Shown piece after piece: positions 6,965-13,987 of a stretch of 64,000 nt of DNA. The stretch spans positions 19,781 to 83,780 of the forward strand of contig JAVJQK010000028.1 in assembly GCA_040218145.1 (NCBI GenBank). The letters are read 5' to 3'. Each line of letters opens with the position of its first letter. Position 1 is the stretch's first letter. This DNA comes from Sandaracinaceae bacterium (GTDB lineage Bacteria > Myxococcota_A > Polyangia > Polyangiales > Sandaracinaceae). The notes beneath the pieces were generated by a model. It was given only the letters and a program-made list of their open reading frames with translations. It ran no database searches and was not told the DNA's origin. A program made the translations under genes and the position numbers.

Positions 6965-8776
6965 TCACATGGAGAGCAGCGCCATGCGCCCGCCGTGCTC
7001 GTCGCGGAGATCGCGGCGGGTGCGCGGGCGGTCGAGCCAGTCGTCGATGCCCAGCGCGATCGGGACCAGCGGCGTGGCGCGGATGTGGTCGGCGCCGTCG
7101 AGCTCGTTGACGTAGCGGCTCATGACGTTGAGCACCTCGCTCATGCCCTCGAGCACGTCCTCGCTCGGCTCGGTCTTGCGCATCTCCTCGCGCGCGCCGT
7201 CGGGGAGCATGAGCAGGCGGCCGCCGAGCTCGATCGCCGCGGTGGCGTCGACCAGGAACGCGCCGCGCATCTGGCCCTCGTCGTCGACGAGGCGCGTGAT
7301 GTAGCCGAGCGCGGCGAGGTCGCCTTCGATGGGCTCCTCGGAGACGCGCACGCGATCGCCGAGCAGCGAGGTCAGGCCACGCTCCCAGGTCGGGGCCTCC
7401 GGCATCGGGAGGGCAGGGAGAGGGGGATCCTCCGCCGCTTCGGCTTCCCCCGCCGCATCCGCTCCTGCTTCTGCATCCGCTCCCGCGTCTGCATCCGCAT
7501 CCGCGTCCGCACCCGCATCCGCTGCCGCACCCGCGTCCGCATCCGCTCCTGCGTCCGCTGCCGCATCTGCATCCGCTGCCGCATCCGCGTCCGCTGCCGC
7601 ATCCGCTGCCGCATCCGCTGCCGCATCCGCTGCCGCATCCGCTGCCGCGTCCGCATCCGCATCCGCTGCCGCGTCCGCACCCGCGTCCGCTGCCGCGTCC
7701 GCACCCGCGTCCGCTGCCGCATCCGCTGCCGCGTCCGCCGCCGCATCCGCTCCGGCTGGCGCATCCGCTCCGGCTGCCGCACCTGCGACCGCTGCGGCAT
7801 CCGCATCTGCGACCGCTGCGGCGTCCGTTTCTGGGACCGCCGCCGCATCTGCTCCCGCTGCCGCATCCGCGACCGCTCCTGCTGCCGCATCCGCTTCAGG
7901 GCTCGGCTCTGCGGCGGGAGGGCTCGCCGCGTCCTCCGGATTCGCTCCGGCGGGGTTCGCCCCGGCCGAGCTCGCCGCTTCGGGGCTCGTCGCCGGGGAC
8001 GGACTCGCCGCCGCGGGATTCGCAGCGTCCGCTGGACTCGCCGCCGCGGGGCTCTCAGCCGAAGCCGGGGTCGCCTCTGCGGGCGGACTCGCTTCCGCCG
8101 GACTCGCCGCCGGGGCCGGAGTCGGGTCCGCTGCCGGGCTCGCCTCTGCGGGCGGGCTCGCGGCCGCCGGGCTCGCTTCTGCGGCGGGGCTCGCCGCGGC
8201 CGGGCTCGCCGCGGCGGGGGGATCTTCGCCCGCTCCCGGGCTCGCGCTCACCGCTCCTGGGCCCGCGGAGGCGGGTGGGCTCGCGGCGGCGGGGGAGGCC
8301 GCGCTCGGGGCTGCGCCTGGAGAGCCTGCGCGCGCGGGCTCGCCCATGGGGGACGCCGCGGCGCCAGATCCCGAAGACAGGTGCATCACCAGCTCTCGGA
8401 TCTGCGCTTCGAGCTCCACCACGCGCGTCTGCAGCGCGTCGAACTTCTCGGCCGTGGGGAGCTCGGCCCGCTCCTCCTCGCGCTCCCAGCCTTCGTCGGC
8501 GACGCGGAAGGCGCAGTCGCCGGGCGTCGTCTCGAGGTCGGAGAGCAGCGCGTCCGTCTGCGCGACCAGCTCGACCGCGCTCGGGAGCGCGGCGAGCCTC
8601 CGCAGGATCGGACCCTCGCCTTCGATGAAACGCGGCGTCGGCCGGTACCGGGTGGGGCCCACCCGAACCAGCTGCTCCAGCTCCAGCACCCACCGTCCGT
8701 CCGCCCGCTGGAGGCGGACCGGCGTGGGTGGGCCGAGCAAGTCTGCGCGATCTCGCATGACGACTACGAAAGTCAT
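6965..8776 (-). CDS. Low-complexity Ala/Asp/Pro-rich protein with CheC/CheX-like C-terminus
   Basis: The 603-residue protein has three parts. The N-terminal ~130 residues form an ordered domain ending in a short coiled-coil-like stretch (FDALQTRVVELEAQIRELV). The middle ~300 residues are an extreme repeat, first Pro/Ala/Ser then Ala/Asp/Gly, encoded by DNA units such as GCATCCGCTGCC. The C-terminal ~150 residues are again ordered and contain EGMSEVLNVMSRYVN. The ExxN followed about 22 residues later by Pro resembles the phosphatase motif of CheC/CheX/FliY proteins, but the Asp/Ser expected four residues before the Glu is Glu here. A role in dephosphorylating a receiver protein is therefore only a hypothesis. 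ATG 8776 was chosen; ATG 8758 is an alternative. The convergent neighbour ends 16 bases away. Confidence 0.55.
   Translation of the reverse strand: MTFVVVMRDRADLLGPPTPVRLQRADGRWVLELEQLVRVGPTRYRPTPRFIEGEGPILRRLAALPSAVELVAQTDALLSDLETTPGDCAFRVADEGWEREEERAELPTAEKFDALQTRVVELEAQIRELVMHLSSGSGAAASPMGEPARAGSPGAAPSAASPAAASPPASAGPGAVSASPGAGEDPPAAASPAAASPAAEASPAAASPPAEASPAADPTPAPAASPAEASPPAEATPASAESPAAASPADAANPAAASPSPATSPEAASSAGANPAGANPEDAASPPAAEPSPEADAAAGAVADAAAGADAAAVPETDAAAVADADAAAVAGAAAGADAPAGADAAADAAADAAADAGADAAADAGADAAADADADAAADAAADAAADAAADAAADADAAADADAAADAGADADAGAAADAGADADADADAGADAEAGADAAGEAEAAEDPPLPALPMPEAPTWERGLTSLLGDRVRVSEEPIEGDLAALGYITRLVDDEGQMRGAFLVDATAAIELGGRLLMLPDGAREEMRKTEPSEDVLEGMSEVLNVMSRYVNELDGADHIRATPLVPIALGIDDWLDRPRTRRDLRDEHGGRMALLSM
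7440..8350. repeat. Short-unit coding tandem repeat (Ala/Asp/Pro/Ser codons)
   Basis: On the plus strand, degenerate 6- and 12-base units (CATCCG, GCATCCGCTGCC) repeat across the middle of the minus-strand gene. The purest run lies around 7560-7720. Because the units lack stop codons in several frames, long opposite-strand open frames exist here, but none has domain-like content. Slippage-prone length variation would be expected. Confidence 0.8.
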
Positions 8777-8981
8777 CGGTCGGATCCCCGATCCACTTGA
8801 GGGGGAGGTGCAGCGAGTCACCCGGAACAGCAGTGAGTGGCAGAACCCCGCGAGCCATCGGCGCGCGAATCAAGGAGCGACGACGAGGAATACCCCGAGT
8901 ATTTCGAGGAGGAGTGACGCCGAGTCGCGCGTCGAGGGCCGAGGGGGCGGCCATGAATCGCTGGTCCGGGTGACTAGCTGC

Positions 8982-8987
8982 TACCCT
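8982..8987 (+). promoter_or_regulatory. Extended -10 (TACCCT) for a leaderless FHA gene
   Basis: TACCCT ends six bases before the GTG start at 8994, so the transcript should begin at or beside the start codon. Confidence 0.6.
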
Positions 8988-8993
8988 GAGGTC

Positions 8994-9752
8994 GTGGTCC
9001 GACGCGTTCGCACGTTCGTCCAGTTCGGGTCGAAGACCGTCGAGCTCACGCCGGGGGAGACGATCGTCGTCGGTCGATCGGCGCGCTGCGACGTCGTGCT
9101 CGACGACGATCTCGCGAGCCGTGAGCACTGCAAGATCTCGTTCGAGGGCGGCGCGGTGTTCGTCGAGGACATGAACAGCCGCAACGGCGTGCTGGTGAAC
9201 GGGCTCCCCCTCGAGGAGCGTCAGCGCCTCCACCACGGAGACCAGGTCACCGCGGGGCGCAGCGTGCTCGTCGTCTCGCGGAGAGCCCACGCGCCGAAGG
9301 TCTCGGGGGAGATCACCCCGTCGCCGGATCGGCGCGCGCCCTCCGAGGAGATGACGTCCACCGGCAGCGTGGCCGAGATCCTCTCGGGCTCCGCGCGCCT
9401 CGCGCTCGACGATGGAGAGCTCGAGGTCGCCGAGCGGTCCGTCCGGAACCTCGTCGTGTCGCTCAGGGGGACGCTCGCGCGCGGGGCCCCCATCAACCCC
9501 CAGACCTTCGACGCCACCGTCGCCCTCCTGCTGGAGCTCGCGGAGCGAACGCAGGAGCGGGCGTGGCTGGAGCGGCTCCTCGAGCTGCACGTCGCGGCCT
9601 CCCGGCTGCTGGATCCGGCGTCGACCCGCCGGCTGGTGGGGCTGTGCGCGCAGATCGGGCGGCCCGGCCGCGCCCTCGAGGACTATCGCGCGCTCGCCCA
9701 CTCCCAGGGCGGGCCCTCGGAGGCGACGCTGGTCGCGCTCCAGGCGGTCTGA
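8994..9752 (+). CDS. FHA-domain protein
   Basis: The 252-residue product begins with an FHA domain (about residues 5-95). The core signature is present: VGRSARCDVVL, then SREHCKI and NSRNGVLVNG, which bind phosphothreonine. The rest is helical, with no recognised domain and possibly TPR-like packing. The gene is convergent with a Ser/Thr kinase gene whose stop lies two bases away, so the kinase is a natural candidate writer for the phosphosites read by this FHA domain. The GTG at 8994 was chosen because TACCCT ends six bases upstream. GTG 8970 is in frame but would lie upstream of that promoter element. No signal peptide or membrane segment is seen, so a cytoplasmic adaptor role is likely. 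Confidence 0.85.
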   Translation: MVRRVRTFVQFGSKTVELTPGETIVVGRSARCDVVLDDDLASREHCKISFEGGAVFVEDMNSRNGVLVNGLPLEERQRLHHGDQVTAGRSVLVVSRRAHAPKVSGEITPSPDRRAPSEEMTSTGSVAEILSGSARLALDDGELEVAERSVRNLVVSLRGTLARGAPINPQTFDATVALLLELAERTQERAWLERLLELHVAASRLLDPASTRRLVGLCAQIGRPGRALEDYRALAHSQGGPSEATLVALQAV

Positions 9753-9754
9753 GG

Positions 9755-10756
9755 TCAGAGCTCGCGATCCTCTTTGGCGCTCGGCCGCTCGGGCGCGGTG
9801 ATCGACGGGCTCGAGGCGATCGCGGGCTGCTCCGACCGAGAGGGAGATGGCGCCGACGCGGACTGGCGCCACGCGTCCCACCACGCGCGCGCGGCCTGCT
9901 CGTCCCAGCGCTTCGCGTCCGCGCAGGACGACAGGGACTCTTGCAGATCCTTGGCGTTCGACGGGCGGGCCGAGGGATCCTTCTCGAGGCACCAGCCGAT
10001 CACGCTCGCGAGATCCGCCGGCACGCCCTCGAGGGCGGCGGGCGCCTCGTCGCGCTGCTTCTTGAGGATGTCCGCCGTGGACTCGCCGTCGAAGGCGTGG
10101 CGGCCGCTGAGGAGGAAGTAGGCGACCAGACCGAGGGCGTAGAAGTCCGACGCCGACGACAGCTCGACCTTCGGCTTCAGCATCTCGGGCGCGACGTAGC
10201 GGGGCGTGCCGATGACGAAGCCCTCGATGGTGAGGCGCTCGCGGGTCGGGCGGATCGGCGCGACGAGCCCGAAGTCGACCAGCTTGGCGACGTCCGGGAC
10301 GCCCCCCGCCTCGCAGAGCAGGATGTTCGGCGGCTTGATGTCGCGGTGCACCAGCCCCAGCTCGTGCGCCTCGCCGAGCGCGCCCGCGATCTGATGGAGG
10401 ACCCGGATCGCCCGCGCGGGCGCCTGCGGGCCGTCGACCTCGACGAGCCGCCCGAGGTCGTAGCCGTCGAGGTACTCCATCGCGTAGTAGAGCGTCCCGT
10501 CCTCGGACTCGCCGTAGTCGTAGATCTCGACCGTGTTCGCGTGCGTGAGCTGCGCGCAGGCCTGGACCTCGCGCTCGAAGCGAGCGCGCCCGAGCTCCGA
10601 CGTGAGCCAGCTCGAGAGCACCTTCAGCGCGGCCGGGCGGGAGAGGCGGTCGTGGCGCGCCTCGAAGACGACGCCCATCCCCCCCTCGCCGAGCTTCCGA
10701 ACGATGGTGTAGGCGCCCAGTCGGTCACCGGGGCCGAGCGGCGAGAGGAAATCCAC
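9755..10756 (-). CDS. Hanks-type Ser/Thr protein kinase (soluble)
   Basis: The 333-residue protein is a nearly bare kinase domain (residues ~15-275) plus a short Ser/Pro-rich tail. Visible motifs are the glycine loop GEGGMGVV, the lysine in AALKVL (K45), the catalytic HRDIKPPN (D139), DFG and APE. No transmembrane helix is present, so it is cytosolic, unlike many myxobacterial kinases. The GTG start at 10756 gives a natural N-terminus one turn before the domain. CATACT lies about 12 bases upstream on this strand. The open frame extends further upstream but encodes nothing kinase-like. It is divergent from the gene at 10839 and convergent with the FHA gene. Confidence 0.9.
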   Translation of the reverse strand: MDFLSPLGPGDRLGAYTIVRKLGEGGMGVVFEARHDRLSRPAALKVLSSWLTSELGRARFEREVQACAQLTHANTVEIYDYGESEDGTLYYAMEYLDGYDLGRLVEVDGPQAPARAIRVLHQIAGALGEAHELGLVHRDIKPPNILLCEAGGVPDVAKLVDFGLVAPIRPTRERLTIEGFVIGTPRYVAPEMLKPKVELSSASDFYALGLVAYFLLSGRHAFDGESTADILKKQRDEAPAALEGVPADLASVIGWCLEKDPSARPSNAKDLQESLSSCADAKRWDEQAARAWWDAWRQSASAPSPSRSEQPAIASSPSITAPERPSAKEDREL

Positions 10757-10838
10757 GGCTGCCCGCAGTATGACGGGCTCAGGTGGGTGGAGCGACCCGA
10801 AACTCGGTCGTGGCCCCACCTCGTGGCACCCTTCGCAC

Positions 10839-11312
10839 ATGCGGATCGCGATCTCGCTCTTCGCCGCGCTCGTCGGCTTCTCGGTCACCAGCTCCGTCGC
10901 CGCGCAAGAGGTCACGAGCCCCGGCGGGGCGCTGGACCCGACCACCTACGCGTCACTCACCGCGGACGACGAGGCGCAGGTCAGCCTCGGTGGGTTTCGG
11001 CTCTACCTCGAGCGCATCGAGGAGAGCGACCCGCAGCTCTACGGCCTCCTCGACGGACGGCTCCGCGACCTCGAGGATCGCAGCACCGCGGCCGACGTCG
11101 TCTTCGGGGTCAGCCTCGGGCTCGCCGTCGCGGGCGCGCTCGGCGCGATCCCCGCCTACGAGCTCGCGGGCGAGGAGCCGGCCATCGGGGTCCTCCTCGG
11201 CAGCGCGGGCCTGCTCCTGATCGGGGCCATCGTGCAGGCGATCATCCGCCCGGGGCACGGTGAGCTCGTCGCGCTCATCGATCTCCACGACGAGCGCGTC
11301 GGTCGCCGCTGA
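10839..11312 (+). CDS. Secreted or membrane protein of unknown function
   Basis: The 157-residue product starts with a clear signal peptide (MRIAISLFAALVGFSVTSSVAA, cleavage likely after the AAA/AQ region near residue 23). A short acidic helical region follows, then two hydrophobic stretches around residues 85-100 and 108-130. These could be two transmembrane helices or a glycine-zipper-like hairpin. The ATG at 10839 was chosen because it begins the signal peptide. CACCCT ends six bases upstream, a weak form of the leaderless promoter. I do not recognise the family. It is divergent from the kinase gene, and the starts are only 82 bases apart. Confidence 0.65.
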   Translation: MRIAISLFAALVGFSVTSSVAAQEVTSPGGALDPTTYASLTADDEAQVSLGGFRLYLERIEESDPQLYGLLDGRLRDLEDRSTAADVVFGVSLGLAVAGALGAIPAYELAGEEPAIGVLLGSAGLLLIGAIVQAIIRPGHGELVALIDLHDERVGRR

Positions 11313-11328
11313 GGCGAGCCACGATCTC

Positions 11329-12030
11329 TCAGACGGGAGGCGAGGTCGCGCCGTTCACGCGCTCCATCCACGCCAGCGCCGTCGGGTGGTCGGCCACCAC
11401 GCCCTGGGCCTCCGCGGTCTCGGCCGCGCAGCTGAGCTGGGAGTAGACGGCCACGTCGGCCACGGTGAGGTGCTCGCAGACGAGCCAGTCCCCGTCCCCG
11501 AGCCAGCGCTCGAGGGCCTCGAGGTGGCGATCGAAGTCGGTGAGCACGCGCTCGGGCGGCTTGCGGCCGATGCCCTGGAGGCGGAGCACGTTGCGCATCA
11601 GGGTCGGCAGCGCGCGCTCGGTCGCCTTGCGAAGGAGCGGCGGCTCCGACTGGCTCGAGCGGCGGGAGAATTCGCCCGCGTTCTCGCTCAGCCCGAAGCG
11701 AAACCAGGCCTCGTAGAAGTAGAGGCTCTCGTCGGCCCAGTCCTCGAGGATGTGGCAGAGGGCGCGCGCCTTCGGGTCGGTCGGGAAGATCGGCGGCTCG
11801 GGGAAGGTGTCCTCGAGGTAGCGGGCGATCTCCGTCGAGTCGCTGATGACGACCTCGCGGTGCTCCAGCACCGGGACCTTGCCCGTCGGGTTGAGGCGCC
11901 GGAGCCGGACCAGGGTCTCGGTGGGCGGCACCTCGTGGGTCCGATAGGGCTTCTGCTTGTAGTGCAGGAGTCGCCTCACCTTGTCGCAGAAGGGCGAGGA
12001 CTCGAACTGGTGGAGGACGAGCTCGGGCAT
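11329..12030 (-). CDS. Glutathione S-transferase family protein
   Basis: The 233-residue protein has a thioredoxin-like N-terminal domain with SSPFCDKVRRLL (a GST active-site loop with Ser and Cys), the cis-proline segment GKVPVLEH and the glutathione-binding DSTEIARYL. An all-helical C-terminal domain carrying LTVADVAVYSQL follows. This is the cytosolic GST fold, probably conjugating glutathione to electrophiles or acting as a thiol reductase. The ATG at 12030 matches the family N-terminus, and TACCCT ends seven bases upstream on this strand, supporting a leaderless start. The longer open frame upstream to 12225 is discarded. It stands alone as a transcription unit. Confidence 0.88.
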   Translation of the reverse strand: MPELVLHQFESSPFCDKVRRLLHYKQKPYRTHEVPPTETLVRLRRLNPTGKVPVLEHREVVISDSTEIARYLEDTFPEPPIFPTDPKARALCHILEDWADESLYFYEAWFRFGLSENAGEFSRRSSQSEPPLLRKATERALPTLMRNVLRLQGIGRKPPERVLTDFDRHLEALERWLGDGDWLVCEHLTVADVAVYSQLSCAAETAEAQGVVADHPTALAWMERVNGATSPPV

Positions 12031-12037
12031 GTCCACG

Positions 12038-12043
12038 AGGGTA
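12038..12043 (-). promoter_or_regulatory. -10 element (TACCCT) for leaderless GST gene
   Basis: AGGGTA on the plus strand reads TACCCT toward the gene and ends seven bases before the ATG at 12030. Confidence 0.6.
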
Positions 12044-12060
12044 GGCGCGGAGGCGCCCGC

Positions 12061-12119
12061 CGCGAAGCGCGCTTCGCGCTTTTCGGGTAGCGGGCTTCGC
12101 GGTGCGTAGCTGTCTACGC
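12061..12119. repeat. Two palindromes in the gap after the CBM9-like gene
   Basis: A GCGAAGCGCGCTTCGC palindrome near 12063-12078 and a 6-bp stem GCGTAG-CTGT-CTACGC at 12104-12119 lie between two minus-strand genes. The second is placed as a possible 3' stem of the upstream transcript, but no T-tract follows it. Confidence 0.4.
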
Positions 12120-12121
12120 GT

Positions 12122-12865
12122 TCAGCGCGCCGTGAAGACGAGCCGGCCGAAGCGCTCGGGGACGTGGAAATCGCCGACCATCGGAGGGGACCAGCCCACG
12201 CCGCCCTGGCCCTCCGGGCGTGCATCCAGCACGTAGAGGGCCAAGCGCCAGGTGTCCCCCGCGGACGGCGGCCCGGCGGGCGTCTGCCCTGCGTCGAACG
12301 CGCTCCAGGGGATGCGCAGCTCCGCCGTGTAGCCCTCGTCGGCCGCGTCGTCGTTCAGGGTCCCGCGCAGGGCGATCGCGCCTTCGATCCCGCTCTCCCA
12401 GCGCAGGTGGCCGAAGGGCTGGGGCACGCGGCGGCTGTCGTAGCGGGTGTCGAAGGTCTCGCCGCTCGGCGCGAGCTGCAGCTCGAAGTAGTTCAAGCCG
12501 TCCCCGTCGGGGTCGATCATCAGCTCGACCGTGTCCTGGGTCCAGAGGTGCGGGTCCTGGCCGCTCAGGTCGGCGCGCAGGTAGTCGTCCTCCACCTCGA
12601 ACGCGGCGTAGAGGAACTCGGCGTCCCAGGTGAGCCGGGCGCGGGTGCGGGGCTGCCCGGGCGCGCCGGTCATGGTCTGCACGAAGGGCTCGGTCCAGGG
12701 CGCGTCCTGCCAGGCCGGGTCGTCGAGGCGGCCGTCGATCACGGGCGCGCGGCTCGCGCGCGGCGCGGAGTAGGAGGGGATGTCCGTGCGAGGCTCTGCG
12801 CAGGTGCACCCCGCACTGCACAGTATCCCACCCGAGAGCATGGCGAGCATGACCCAGCGGCTCAC
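12122..12865 (-). CDS. Lipoprotein with CBM9-like domain
   Basis: The 247-residue product has a lipoprotein signal with lipobox SAGC near residue 19 followed by CAEP. The mature part is one domain of the CBM9-like class. Hallmarks are IDGRLDDPAW at the start, LTWDAEFLYAAFEVEDD, the repeated Trp/Asp pairs, and the terminal RIPWSAF. Members bind sugars or sit next to catalytic domains in surface proteins. Here the domain stands alone, so a surface carbohydrate-binding role is inferred. The start overlaps the end of the upstream thioesterase gene by four bases (ATGA), which places it last in the acyl-carrier operon, although its relation to lipid synthesis is not obvious. Confidence 0.8.
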   Translation of the reverse strand: MSRWVMLAMLSGGILCSAGCTCAEPRTDIPSYSAPRASRAPVIDGRLDDPAWQDAPWTEPFVQTMTGAPGQPRTRARLTWDAEFLYAAFEVEDDYLRADLSGQDPHLWTQDTVELMIDPDGDGLNYFELQLAPSGETFDTRYDSRRVPQPFGHLRWESGIEGAIALRGTLNDDAADEGYTAELRIPWSAFDAGQTPAGPPSAGDTWRLALYVLDARPEGQGGVGWSPPMVGDFHVPERFGRLVFTAR

Positions 12866-13290
12866 TCGAACGCCTCGCGGAGCGACGGGTCCATCGAGCA
12901 GATGCGCTGCTTCGCGAGGTCCACGCAGGCGCAGGTGATCTCGGCGCTCGTCAGCCGCTCCTCGCCTCGCCAGATGCGGTAGTCGAAGCGGATCTTGGCG
13001 CGGTTGATCACGCCCACCCAGGCCTCGACCTCGAGCTCGTCGTCGAAGCGCGCGGGCCGCTCGTAGCGGATCCGGACCTCGGCCACCGGGAGCCCCTTGC
13101 CGACCTCGCGCTCGAAGCGCCGATAGTCGACGCCGCGCGCGCGGAGCAGCTCCACGCGGGCTTGCTCCAGGAAACGCAAGTAGGCGGCGTGGTGCACCAC
13201 GCCGCCTTGATCGGTGTCCACGTACTGCACGCGGACACCGTACCGAAAAGGAACGGACCGAAAAGGAACGTACCGAGAAGGATCGGCCAA
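12862..13290 (-). CDS. YbgC-type acyl-thioesterase
   Basis: The 142-residue hot-dog-fold protein carries the thioesterase signature YVDTDQGGVVHHAAYLRFLE, in which the DTD aspartate is the expected catalytic residue. Family members hydrolyse acyl-CoA or acyl-ACP. In this operon, with two acyl carrier proteins and an acyl-AMP ligase, release or editing of ACP-bound chains is likely. The start is debatable. TTG at 13290 keeps the segment FRYGVRVQY, which aligns with the family N-terminus. GTG at 13230 has TACGGT six bases upstream and would be leaderless. The residues between are encoded by a threefold 15-base repeat (VPFR repeats). I prefer the longer form on homology. Confidence 0.8.
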   Translation of the reverse strand: MADPSRYVPFRSVPFRYGVRVQYVDTDQGGVVHHAAYLRFLEQARVELLRARGVDYRRFEREVGKGLPVAEVRIRYERPARFDDELEVEAWVGVINRAKIRFDYRIWRGEERLTSAEITCACVDLAKQRICSMDPSLREAFE

Positions 13291-13306
13291 ACGCGCCGAG
13301 GGCGAG

Positions 13307-13558
13307 CTACTCGGCCGCGTCGGCGGCCGCGAGCTTGCGGCTGACGAGGTTGTAGACGCGCGTGAAGTCGGTCATCTCGGTCAGCTCGTCCTCGGGGATG
13401 GAGAGCTTGTAGGTGCGCTCCACCTCCGCGACGATCTCGATGGCCATCATCGAGTCGATGCCGAGCTGATCGAACGGGGTCTCGTCCGGGATCTCGTCGA
13501 CCTCGCTCACCTCCGAGATGATCTCGCGAAGCTTGTCCCTGAGTGCGTCGTCCGACAT
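13307..13558 (-). CDS. Acyl carrier protein 1
   Basis: The 83-residue acidic protein has the four-helix ACP pattern and the phosphopantetheine site LGIDSMMAIEIV (Ser in DSM). ATG at 13558 follows a good ribosome site (AGAGGA). It lies in a minus-strand operon with a second ACP, a fatty-acyl-AMP ligase and a thioesterase, so it probably carries a chain loaded by the ligase rather than serving general fatty acid synthesis. DSM rather than DSL distinguishes it from its neighbour. The terminal Ala/Asp/Glu tail is unstructured. Confidence 0.9.
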   Translation of the reverse strand: MSDDALRDKLREIISEVSEVDEIPDETPFDQLGIDSMMAIEIVAEVERTYKLSIPEDELTEMTDFTRVYNLVSRKLAAADAAE

Positions 13559-13620
13559 GGATTCCTCTTCCTGCTCCGAAGGGATCGAAGGATCCCCTCA
13601 CATTTGTCAGCACGGACCGT

Positions 13621-13643
13621 GCCGACTCCGTACGGGAGTCGGC
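13621..13643. promoter_or_regulatory. 9-bp stem hairpin between the two ACP genes
   Basis: GCCGACTCC, a GTACG loop and GGAGTCGGC form a perfect hairpin ten bases past the stop codon of the upstream ACP gene. There is no T-tract, so it is more likely an mRNA stabilising or processing stem than a terminator. Confidence 0.5.
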
Positions 13644-13653
13644 GCCGAACGGT

Positions 13654-13893
13654 TCACGCCATCCGGTTCTCGACCAGCTCGAGGAGCTGACCGACGGTCT
13701 GGATCCCGACGAGCTGCTCGTCGGGGATCTGGACGCCGAGCTCGCGCTCCATGGCGCCGACCAGCTCCAGCGTGCTGAGCGAGTCGAGACCGAGCTCCTG
13801 AATGTTGGAGTCCTGGGTCACGCCGGAGAAGTCCTTCTCCGCGATCTCCGTCGCCATCCGCTGAAACATCTCGAACAGTTCCGACCGCTGCAT
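13654..13893 (-). CDS. Acyl carrier protein 2
   Basis: The 79-residue product has the classical ACP core with LGLDSLSTLELV, the Ser of DSL being the phosphopantetheine attachment residue. ATG at 13893 is preceded by GGAG with a six-base spacer. The frame also has a TTG at 13908 that I did not use. It lies directly downstream of the fatty-acyl-AMP ligase gene. A ligase with dedicated ACPs is the usual arrangement for priming a specialised lipid or polyketide with a free fatty acid. Having two distinct ACPs suggests separate loading and elongation, or two acceptors. Confidence 0.9.
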   Translation of the reverse strand: MQRSELFEMFQRMATEIAEKDFSGVTQDSNIQELGLDSLSTLELVGAMERELGVQIPDEQLVGIQTVGQLLELVENRMA

Positions 13894-13987
13894 CGTTCGC
13901 TCCGTCAACCTAGTGGTCCGAGGCCCACCGATTGCGGGCCGAATTTACTCGTGGGGTGGCGCGCCGTAAAGGCTCGCCGTGGAAGGC

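Noticed and set aside
6995..8800. Long plus-strand open frame of 601 codons opposite the Ala/Asp-rich gene
   Set aside because: Its translation is Arg/Cys-rich low complexity produced by the repeat, while the minus-strand frame has ordered domains at both ends.
8938..8993. GTG at 8970 as start of the FHA gene
   Set aside because: The TACCCT element at 8982-8987 would then lie inside the coding region; the later GTG at 8994 fits the common spacing.
12061..12119. Terminator of the CBM9-like gene
   Set aside because: The palindromes have no T-run in the direction of transcription; only described as palindromes.
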